Below are positions 7,495 through 16,200 of a stretch of 64,000 nt of DNA, one piece after another. The notes beneath the pieces were generated by a model, which was given only the letters and a program-made list of their open reading frames with translations, was not told the origin of the DNA and made no database searches. Position numbers and translations under genes: made by a program. Source of the stretch: G963665495 sp963677785 (GTDB lineage: Bacteria; Desulfobacterota; Desulfovibrionia; Desulfovibrionales; Desulfovibrionaceae); assembly GCA_963677785.2 (NCBI GenBank), contig CAXXDH010000003.1, positions 2,170,001 through 2,234,000 of the forward strand, given 5' to 3'. Each line of letters begins with the position of its first letter. Positions within the stretch are counted from its first letter, which is position 1.

Positions 7495-8688
7495 TCATTT
7501 TTCTTGGGCTGGAGGTTTTCGTAAACTCACATGTATAGTTGTAATTCCTGGCTCAGAACAGTTCATTTCAATAGTTCCTCCTTGCGCTTTGGTCATTAAC
7601 ATTGCTGAGTATGTGCCTAAACCTGTTCCAAATTTTTTACCAGACGTTACCATTTTATTGAAAAAAATTTTTCGTATACTTTTCGGGACTTCTCCATAAT
7701 TGCGAATGCTGATACTGCAGTACTCATTTTGACTCAGAATTATTGAAATTGTCTTTTTATGCGGTGAAGCCTCAGAAGCATTGGATATTAAATTCATAAA
7801 AATACTGAATAGTAAAAACTCATCACCATAAACCTGAAAGATTTTTCCTGCTTGGCAGTCAGTATCAAGGCATTTTATTTCAATATCTTGTTTTAAATAC
7901 AGTAGGGTCTTACGCATTCGCTCAACCACAGTAATCAAAATTTTGTAGAGATTAACATTGGTAAGCTCGGGCTGATATGTGCTTTCTTCTAGTCGATACA
8001 GAATTAAACTTGAGTTTAAAATTTCGAGCATCTTTTCCCCGCTCTCCAGCATAACCCCTACTATTTCCTTTTGACTCTCAGTTAAGGTAGAATCATCAAG
8101 AAGGAGTTTCGGTAAAGATACCGAAGCGACCAAAGAGCCTCTAAGATCGTGCTGAAGCAGTCGATCAATAAATTCTTTGACGTCTAATTCTTCTTTTAGA
8201 TCAGACAATTCCTTTTTAAGGAGGGAAATTGCTGAGACAGATTTTTCCAAATCTGCTTTAGCAGTGCTCAATTGCCACTCAAGGCTCAGTTGATTAAGAT
8301 GTGAAGTGCTTAAAAGCTCCGTTGCATCAAGGCTGGCGGCGTCCATTGTTTCTAAATTTGAATTTGCCCTTTTTAATTTTGTTTTCAAATTTTTAAGTTG
8401 AGCTTTTTGGTTTATAATTTTTTGAATATATGGAAAGAGAAAATGTTTTTTATTTACAGGCTCAGATGACATTTTTACATACTCAATTACTGTTGCCCAA
8501 CAAATAATGATGCCGGTACAAAAAATTGCCAAAAACAATAACGTCCGTGGAATAGCAAACGACCAGATAAATAATGATACCGTTACTTCTCCAGTATTTT
8601 GACTGAGAAAAAATGAATAAAGTAGCATAAGTACTATAATAACAGTTAAGTACCCCTTCTGCTTTATTTTCGCGAGCATCCCTCTCAT
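7495..8688 (-). CDS. Membrane sensor histidine kinase
   Basis: Start chosen at 8688 (MRGMLAKIKQK) because GGAG lies 7 bases upstream; the frame opens at 8727. Two N-terminal membrane segments (residues about 13-30 and 40-65) resemble a LapA-like hairpin. A long coiled coil (about 85-185) leads to the H-box LLQHDLRGSLVASVSLPKLL. The ATPase part shows an N-box (FMNLISNASEAS) and a glycine box (GKKFGTGLGTYSAMLM). There is no periplasmic sensor domain and no adjacent response regulator. It lies 173 bases downstream of an AAA+ gene on the same strand. Codon use is AT-rich. Confidence 0.8.
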   Translation of the reverse strand: MRGMLAKIKQKGYLTVIIVLMLLYSFFLSQNTGEVTVSLFIWSFAIPRTLLFLAIFCTGIIICWATVIEYVKMSSEPVNKKHFLFPYIQKIINQKAQLKNLKTKLKRANSNLETMDAASLDATELLSTSHLNQLSLEWQLSTAKADLEKSVSAISLLKKELSDLKEELDVKEFIDRLLQHDLRGSLVASVSLPKLLLDDSTLTESQKEIVGVMLESGEKMLEILNSSLILYRLEESTYQPELTNVNLYKILITVVERMRKTLLYLKQDIEIKCLDTDCQAGKIFQVYGDEFLLFSIFMNLISNASEASPHKKTISIILSQNEYCSISIRNYGEVPKSIRKIFFNKMVTSGKKFGTGLGTYSAMLMTKAQGGTIEMNCSEPGITTIHVSLRKPPAQEK

Positions 8689-8861
8689 CCTTTCACTCCA
8701 AAACGGAATCGTGCACCATCTACTCACTGTTACTTCTTTCCATTGTAGGCTTTCTCACATCCATTTGATGAATAAGTGAACGAAGAATTTTATAAAATTA
8801 TTAATAATTTCAGAGAGTTGATATCTACATATAGCACTTATGCATTGCCTGTCTCAGGATA

Positions 8862-9938
8862 TCAAGTGCGTGCATATTTGCAAATATCTTCCTTGAAATC
8901 CTCGATCAACATTTCCGTCAATGAAGGCCTGAAACTTGCGATTGCATTGACTAACACCTCTGTGGTTACTAAGAAGTCGACATTACTTTCATATTCCGTT
9001 TCAAAGGCATGCTGAGCAACGGTTTGAAAAAGATACTCAATATCAGCTGGGGTGAATTTTGAAGTTAAAGAAACAAGGTGCTCCACATCTACAATCCCTA
9101 TGTTCAACTTCGTCAAATAATATTCCAGTATAGTCTTTCTTTCGTCATCACCCAAGGTGCCAACTGGGATCACGCAATCAAAACGCCCAGGACGAAGCAG
9201 AGCGGAGTCCAACTGGCGGATGTAATTTGTCGCACAAACGAGTAATATCTTGTTGGTATTACTCTTAATGAGTGGGACTTGCTTGAGGAACTCGTTAGTG
9301 ATGGATCTGTCAACTCTGTTCGCGGTATCACGGTTTCCTGCAAGTTCTTCAAATTCATCGATAAAAAGGACAACTTCGTCCAGATTCCGCGCTTTTTCCA
9401 TGATTCCGCGTAGATGTGCTCCAATTTTGTTTACACCGTGAGCCATGAGCATACTCGGCACTATCTCAATAAACCACCATGCCAGTTTTCCAGCCATCGC
9501 CTTGACAAAATGTGTTTTACCGGTACCAGGCGGTCCGAAAAAAATGATGGTTTTAGGCGGAATGACACCGTGCTTACTAGAGAGTTTGTCCTCCACCAGG
9601 GGTAATATGACCCTCTTTTCGATCAGCTTTTTAGGAGGTTGGGTATCGGCAATGGTATCCCAGATGTCACTGCTGATCGTCCGCGCTCCCATCTGCAGTA
9701 AAAGCTCTTCCTGGTGGTGTGTGACAAGTTCTTCGTCCGTTCCAATATTTTCAATAAAATCGTTGCAAGCAATCCTGAAGCCGACATCACGGTTCAACCT
9801 TTCGGAAAGCATCCACTTATGCCGCATTATTTTCTGCCAAAGATCCGAAGCTGCGTCCTGTTCGAATTTGACGCCGCTGGCTTCAAAAAGGATGCTGGCG
9901 CACGCTTCCGGGGTGGGTAATTCGGCTGTCTTTTCCAA
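8862..9938 (-). CDS. AAA+ ATPase, FtsH/p97-like class
   Basis: A 358-residue protein. Residues 10-110 include RHKWMLSERLNRDVGFRIA, which resembles the DUF4032-type region found before some AAA domains (remembered similarity, not searched). The ATPase has Walker A FFGPPGTGKTHFVKAMAGKL (about 132-151), Walker B VVLFIDEFEELAG (about 190) and sensor/arginine-finger elements LLVCATNYIRQLDSALLRPG and RFD. No protease or membrane segment is fused to it, so it is probably a stand-alone remodelling ATPase. Its substrate is unknown. The kinase gene at 7.5-8.7 kb may be cotranscribed. Confidence 0.75.
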   Translation of the reverse strand: MEKTAELPTPEACASILFEASGVKFEQDAASDLWQKIMRHKWMLSERLNRDVGFRIACNDFIENIGTDEELVTHHQEELLLQMGARTISSDIWDTIADTQPPKKLIEKRVILPLVEDKLSSKHGVIPPKTIIFFGPPGTGKTHFVKAMAGKLAWWFIEIVPSMLMAHGVNKIGAHLRGIMEKARNLDEVVLFIDEFEELAGNRDTANRVDRSITNEFLKQVPLIKSNTNKILLVCATNYIRQLDSALLRPGRFDCVIPVGTLGDDERKTILEYYLTKLNIGIVDVEHLVSLTSKFTPADIEYLFQTVAQHAFETEYESNVDFLVTTEVLVNAIASFRPSLTEMLIEDFKEDICKYART

Positions 9939-10387
9939 TAAGTATCTCCTTCAAAGATTTTTCAAAAAAAGGTTTCCCAACGGCAACAGCTAGCTCGTTA
10001 CCAAGGCCAAAGAAATTTACCATTAATTACGCTTAACATCTTAACCGCTGTTTATATAGATAACACAGAATTGTGAGTTGTCATAATCTAGTTTCAGTCC
10101 TCGACGAACATCATTATTGGACGAGTATGCCAGCCTCCTTAGGATATGCTCAATTATGTTCATCTTTTCAAACGGTTATTGCCAATCCAGCTTTCTAAAA
10201 CTCAATGCAAGCCCGCATGATTTATTTTCTCAGCAGATTTTGCCTACAAACACAATTTCTGAATAAGCGAGTATCCTTTCATATCAAAAACGAAGCAGTC
10301 ACAATGACGCATAGGCTGTCTATTGCTGTAATTTACGAATGTTACAAATCAATCCATGTAAATTTATAACAATCGAAAAATATAAAG
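9939..10387. other. Divergent intergenic region, no gene seen
   Basis: About 450 AT-rich bases between the AAA+ gene and the radical SAM gene, which point away from each other. I see no ORF with a ribosome-binding site and no RNA gene. Both promoters presumably lie here. Confidence 0.5.
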
Positions 10388-10424
10388 GACTATTTCTTTT
10401 AATTGTGTTATATAAGAAATAGTC
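10388..10424 (+). promoter_or_regulatory. Inverted repeat upstream of the radical SAM gene
   Basis: GACTATTTCTT and AAGAAATAGTC form a perfect 11-bp inverted repeat around a 15-base AT-rich loop that contains TGTGTTATAT. It ends 42 bases before the start codon. It could be a regulator site around the promoter or a 5'-leader hairpin. There is no run of T directly after it, so a simple terminator is less likely. Confidence 0.45.
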
Positions 10425-10466
10425 TCGATTTTAGAATTGAGATTCGCCAACAGGAGGCATTATATT

Positions 10467-11993
10467 GTGAAAATTCTTCTAGTCTACCCTACTTATCCAG
10501 ATACCTTCTGGAGCTTTAAACATGCGTTGCCGTTTATTTCTCGAAAAGCGGCCTTTCCTCCACTGGGTTTGCTGACGGTTGCCGCCATGCTGCCGGCGCA
10601 GTGGGAAAAACGACTTGTAGATGTCAACGTCACCCCCCTTAGTGACGAAATCCTAGCCTGGGCCGACATGGTTCTGGTCAGTGCGATGCTCATCCAGGAA
10701 ACCGGAGCCAAAGACGTCATTGCCCGAGCTAAAGCCATGGGTAAAATCATCGTTGCAGGAGGACCAGCGATTACAGCCCAGCCCGAGCGTTTTCAGGGGG
10801 TGGACCATTTCGTTCTCAACGAGGCTGAAATCACATTGCCGCTTTTTCTTGAAGACTTGCGGCTCGGAATACCAAAGCCAGTTTATACCTCCACCGAGAG
10901 GCCGGATATTGCGCTTACGCCTATCCCGCAATGGGATTTGCTCAACTTCCGGGACTATGTGACTATGCCCGTACAGTATTCACGCGGTTGCCCATTTGAT
11001 TGTGAATTCTGCGACATCGTGGTGATGAACGGACACCGTCCAAGAGTAAAATCGTCCGATCAGATGCTGGGTGAGATCGAAAGCCTTTACGACGCAGGTT
11101 GGCGTGGTACGGTCTTTATCGTGGACGACAACTTTATCGGTAACATCGCATCGGTGAAACAATTCCTGCCCCGGCTCATCGACTGGCAGAAGGCGCATGG
11201 ATTTCCCTTCAAGCTTATGACCGAGGCAAGTATCAACCTAGCGCACGATGACGATCTCATACGCATGATGAGCAAGGCCAATTTTCATAAAGTGTTCATT
11301 GGTATCGAATCTCCCTCCACGGCGAGTCTCGATGAATGCGGGAAAATACAGAATTTAAAAACAGATATTCCCGAAGCGGTGGTAAAACTGCACCAGCACG
11401 GTCTGCAAGTCATGGGCGGGTTCATTGTCGGGTTCGACAGCGATACGGAAAGCATCTTCGAACAGCAAATTCGTTTTATCCAGCAGGCTGGCATAGTGAC
11501 GGCCATGGTGGGACTGCTCAATGCTTTGCCCCGCACCCGACTTTGGCGACGTCTGCAAAGTGAAAATCGCCTGCTGCAGGAAACTTCCGGTGAAAACACC
11601 GACGGTACCTTGAATTTTATTCCAAAAATGGATGCAGACGCATTAGTTGCAGGCTACCGCCGCATCATCGGCGAATTGTATTCCAGGCGTATATACTATA
11701 AACGCATCCACCTATTTTTACAGCATTATACGCCAACTGCACGTTCACACATCACATTGAATGACATTCTGGCCTTGATCCAAAGCATGTTACGCATTGG
11801 GATATTCTCTCGAGCGAACGTGCTCTATTGGAAACTCCTGTTCAAGACGGCGCTGACCAATTTCCACAGCCTGCCCGTGGCCATCGAGTTGAGCATTTGC
11901 GGGGAGCACTTCAATAAAATGCGTACCCGGTTGTTTACCGCTGGGAAAGCAAAATCAAAATCAGCCCCCAGCTTGTGCAATCAAACAGAATGA
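10467..11993 (+). CDS. B12-binding radical SAM protein
   Basis: Start GTG 10467, 9 bases after AGGAGG. Residues 1-135 form a B12-binding Rossmann fold (VKILLVYPTYPDTFW; GKIIVAGGPAITAQPE). The radical SAM core follows with the [4Fe-4S] motif SRGCPFDCEFCD at about 180 and the EASINLAHDDDLI and GIESPS elements. The C-terminal 150 residues look like the DUF4070 extension usual in this subgroup. Members catalyse methylations or rearrangements of lipids, hopanoids or cofactors; nothing here fixes the substrate. It stands alone, with an IS5 element downstream. Confidence 0.8.
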   Translation: MKILLVYPTYPDTFWSFKHALPFISRKAAFPPLGLLTVAAMLPAQWEKRLVDVNVTPLSDEILAWADMVLVSAMLIQETGAKDVIARAKAMGKIIVAGGPAITAQPERFQGVDHFVLNEAEITLPLFLEDLRLGIPKPVYTSTERPDIALTPIPQWDLLNFRDYVTMPVQYSRGCPFDCEFCDIVVMNGHRPRVKSSDQMLGEIESLYDAGWRGTVFIVDDNFIGNIASVKQFLPRLIDWQKAHGFPFKLMTEASINLAHDDDLIRMMSKANFHKVFIGIESPSTASLDECGKIQNLKTDIPEAVVKLHQHGLQVMGGFIVGFDSDTESIFEQQIRFIQQAGIVTAMVGLLNALPRTRLWRRLQSENRLLQETSGENTDGTLNFIPKMDADALVAGYRRIIGELYSRRIYYKRIHLFLQHYTPTARSHITLNDILALIQSMLRIGIFSRANVLYWKLLFKTALTNFHSLPVAIELSICGEHFNKMRTRLFTAGKAKSKSAPSLCNQTE

Positions 11994-12057
11994 CATTCCG
12001 TGTTCCCCCTTCCACAATATATGACGGGGAGTTGTTTGAATGAGAATGAGGATCTTA

Positions 12058-13202
12058 GGGAAGCACTGATCAATAAGGGTCTCCTGAACTTGTCGCCGAA
12101 TATTTTCAAAAATTCAGAGTCGGGAGCTCTTTTTTGTCAAATTTTCCTCGATTTTTACTGTTATTTTATCTGAATAACGCCCTTTTATCCGGAAGAGGGC
12201 GCACGTCTCCTCAGGCTGGCAGTGGCCTGCCAGCCCGGATGCACATCAAGATGTTCGCGCAGGTGAACAGCATATGCAACCGATGCGTATTTTTAGCTAG
12301 GCCACGGTAGACTGCCTTGCTGTACCCAAAGAAGCGTTTGACGATCAGGAACGGGTGCTCCACCTTGCAACGGACCGAGGATTTGCGCCGCTCGATTTGT
12401 TTCTCCCAATTGGGCAGATAGTCAGGAACCTTCTGCACGCTCCCCACTCGCCGATTGATTCGGTAGTCAATGGAGCAAAAATGCTCATTACCGGCTATTT
12501 CCTCTCGCTTTTCAATGCCAATGTAGCCCGCATCCCCGTAGACCACCTCATCGTCTTCACGCAGGAGGCGTGATGCCATCTTTATGTCATGAACATTGGC
12601 GGCAGTGGTTTCCAAGCTGTGTACATAGCCGCTGCCCGCGTCCACGCCAATGTGGGACTTCATGCCGAAATAATACTGGTTGCCTTTTTTGGTCTGGTGC
12701 ATCTCGGGATCACGCTCTTTCTTTTCATTTTTGGTCGAGCTCGGAGCCTGAATGAGCGTGGCATCCACAATGCTGCCGCCGCGCATCAGATAACCGCACT
12801 TTTCAAGCGTTGAGGTAAATGCCTGAAAAAAAAACTTGGCAATATTGTGCTCTTCCAACAAATGCCGGAACTTGAGCAACGTTGTGGCATCCGATACCTG
12901 TTCGTCGACAAAATTGATTTTCATGAACCAGCGCAAAGCGTAGCTGTCATAAATGGCATCTTCCACGCCTTCATCCGAAAGGTTGAACCAGCATTGTAAA
13001 AGGTACATGCGCAGCATTTTTTCAATGCCCATAGGCGGACGTACGCGCTGACCTCTCGGGTAGTAAGGCTCAATGTAGGACACCCATTCTTCCCAGGGGA
13101 TGAACTCATCCATAGCCAGCAAAAATTCTTCACGTTTTGTCATCCGTTTGCGCAAACTGTACTCGACGTCACTAAAACTGAGCTATTTCATGAATTCCTC
13201 CC
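12058..13202 (-). mobile_element. IS5-family insertion sequence
   Basis: One transposase with candidate ends GGGAAGCACTGATCAATAAG at 12058 and, read backward from 13202, GGGAGGAATTCATGAAATAG (13 of 20 bases equal). The boundaries are tentative. If right, the element ends one base before the first ATG of the giant hybrid kinase, so it may have replaced that gene's promoter. Confidence 0.6.
12211..13155 (-). CDS. IS5-family transposase
   Basis: A 314-residue, apparently intact protein. The N-terminal DUF772-type segment includes FIPWEEWVSYIEPYYPRG and MLRMYLLQCWFNLSDEGVED. The DDE core shows GGSIVDATLIQAP, then VVYGDAGYIGIEKRE (second aspartate) and KVEHPFLIVKRFFGYSKAVY, where the family glutamate and Y-(2)-R-like element lie. 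It would transpose its own element. The start is 13155, or M5 at 13143. Confidence 0.92.
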   Translation of the reverse strand: MRKRMTKREEFLLAMDEFIPWEEWVSYIEPYYPRGQRVRPPMGIEKMLRMYLLQCWFNLSDEGVEDAIYDSYALRWFMKINFVDEQVSDATTLLKFRHLLEEHNIAKFFFQAFTSTLEKCGYLMRGGSIVDATLIQAPSSTKNEKKERDPEMHQTKKGNQYYFGMKSHIGVDAGSGYVHSLETTAANVHDIKMASRLLREDDEVVYGDAGYIGIEKREEIAGNEHFCSIDYRINRRVGSVQKVPDYLPNWEKQIERRKSSVRCKVEHPFLIVKRFFGYSKAVYRGLAKNTHRLHMLFTCANILMCIRAGRPLPA

Positions 13203-13220
13203 ATGGATGAGAGGGCTATA

Positions 13221-16200
13221 ATGGAAAATCAGTCGGTTGACGATCATAAAACAGGATTAAATCAGCGGTTCCTTAGCTCTTCTTGCAGTTTGTATAACAT
13301 TGCGGCTATAATAAAAAAGCTACAAAGCTTGCTTCAGGCAGGAGCCAATTTCCGCTTGGTCGACGGGTGTAGCATGGAAACTGAGTACTATATTAACCTA
13401 ACTCACAATACCTCCTTACTCTTGGCCGTGGTCGTGTTGTATGACATTACTGCGGCCAGATGGACCATAGGAAAATCGAAACGCCAACAGGTTCTCGCGG
13501 GCTTGTTTCTTGGCGCCATCAGCCTTGTTATCATCTCCACCACCTGGCCCCTCATACCTGGGGAGCTGCTGGACGTACGATCCATCCTTTTTGCCGTCAC
13601 TGGTCTTTTTTTTGGGGCCATTCCCTCTCTTATCGGCGCGGTCTTCTCGGCTTTTTTTCACCTCTGCCTGGGAGGTATAGACGAATGGATAGGCGTCATC
13701 TTGATATTCGCGTCCATGGCGATAGGGCTCATATGGCGTCACTACCGCCGGGAGCGTTTATCCAGCCTGTCGTGGGGAGATCTGTATCTGATGGGATTGG
13801 CGGTACACATCGTTATGCTGGCTCTGCTGTTTCTGCTACCTTGGGAAATCGCCAGCGAGGTCCTTTCCCGGATCGCAGCGCCAGTTCTTCTCATTTATCC
13901 CCTTGGTGTGATGCTGTTTGGGAAGTTTCTGTCCTGGAGGCTGCATCGGGAGGAGTCAGGGCTGCTTACCAGAGAGAGTGAGGAGAAGTATCGCGCCCTC
14001 TACAATTCCGTGATGGATCCTGTCCTTGTGGCTGATATAGACACCGGAATCTTTATCGAATGCAATCAAGCCGCGGAAGAGTTTTTGGGCCGCACGCGAT
14101 CGGATATCATAGGGCTTCATCAGCGGGAGTTGCATCCCCCAGAAGATATCAATCCTGAGGGCTATTCGAAGCATTTTGCGCAAGAAGTGAAGCGTCCGGG
14201 GACTGCCAATGCTGTAAGATTTCTCAGGCCTGATGGCGAGATCGTACTGGCCGACGTCAGTACAAGCAGCTTTCAGCTTCAGGGCAAAAATCTCCTTTTG
14301 GGAGTGTTTCATGATGTTACAGAAATCAAGCGGACCGAAGCGGCCCTGCGAGCTTCAGAAGCGAGCCTAAACCTTGCGGCGGAAACCGGAGGGCTTGGTC
14401 TGTGGGATTGGCAAGTTGCTGAGGACACGGCGACGCTAAGCGATTACTGCCTATCAATGAAGGGATTAGTCCGCGATGAATTCAGCGGCTCCATCGCACA
14501 ATGGGATAACGCTATACACAAAGACGATCATGAGCGCGTGTGGGCGGCGCTAACAAGGCATCTGAACGGTGAAACAGAGCGCTTCGAGGCCGAGTATCGT
14601 TTCTGGCGTAATGACCGCGAGTGGTACTGGGAGCAAGTCTCGGGCAAGGTTATTGAATGGGATGCGAACGGCCAGCCCCTTCGCATGCTAGGCTACCACA
14701 AAGACATCTCCGATAAAAAAGAAACCGAACTCAGGCTCCAGGAAACCACGGCGATACTCATGGCGGCCATGGACAATAGCACAGCGGGAGTCGCCATTGC
14801 TGACGCTCCGGATGGGAAACTGCGATATGTGAACAAAGCCGGATTGGCTATTCGAGAGGGGGGACCGGAGACGCTGGTCGATGGGGTTGTCGCCGAGGAT
14901 TATGTATCTGTCTACAATATCCATTACCTGGACAGGACCCCATACCGCAAGAACGAAGACCCTTTGGCGCGGGCTATTCTCAATGGAGAGCACGTCATTG
15001 AGGAATTCCTCATGCTGCGCCCAAGCGGAGAGTTTCGCAATGTGATGGTCAACGCCGCCCCGGTGCTAAATGAGGATGGCGCTGTTTCCTCCGCGGTTGT
15101 TGTCTTTTTCGACATTACCGACACCAGAAAGATCGAACAAGGTCTGGAGATGTTTTTCGCCATGTCCCTGGACTTGATTTGTATCGTCGACATTCTTAGC
15201 TCCAAATTCGTCAAAGTGAATCCCGCGTTTTTCAAGGTTCTCGGCTACACGGAAGAAGAGTTGCTGGAAAGCTCTTTCATGGATTTTATCCACCCCGAGG
15301 ATGCTCCAGAGGCTCAGCTCATCCTTGAGGAGAAGCTCAGAAAGGGAGAAGCCGTTCTTCACTTTGAAAATCGCTACCGCAGTAAAAATGGAGAATACCG
15401 CTGGTTGAGCTGGGTCTCACATCCACAGCTTGAGCAAGGGGTGACCTACGCGCTGGCCCGGGACGTGACGGAGTGGAAGAAAGCAATGCAGAGGATACAA
15501 GAAAGTGAAGCCAAGTACCGGGCGCTCTTTTCCGAAGCGGTTGACCCTATTCTGGTTACAGAGGACGAAACCGGAATGATCATCGAGTGCAATCAGACGG
15601 CGGAGCGCTTTTTCGGTATTCCTCGAGAGCGATTCCTTGGAATGCATTATGAGGTAATTTTACCGCAATGGGATTGGGCTCATGGGAAGAGTGCAACTGT
15701 TCAAGATTATTTGAGTAAAGTGGGCGACGCCAATGAACTCACTGTCATGGCCGCAGGAGGCGTGGAGCGCTTTATTTCGCTGAGGACAAGTATGTTCACC
15801 CTCAATGGCAGGCAGGTGGTCATGGGAATGTTCCGCGACATCACCGAACAACGAATCATGCAGGACGCCCTGCAATTTAGCGAAGAGCGGTTTGACAACG
15901 CCATGCGAGCCGTTAACGATGGGCTCTGGGACTTGAATATCGAAACCGATGAAGTGTTTTTTAGTCCTCGATTGTATGAAATGCTCGATTTCGCTCCCAA
16001 TGAACTGCCCGCATCCTATGAAACCTGGCTATCCCTTCTTCATCCTGAGGATAAAGAGCGGGCGGCCGGTATTGTAAACGGCGTCATCCAAAACACCTCG
16101 GAGCGTATGGAAACGGCGTCTTTTTCCATGGAAATGCGCATGCGGAGGAAAAACGGCGGTTGGAAATGGATACTCTCTCGTGGAGGCGTCACGAAATATA

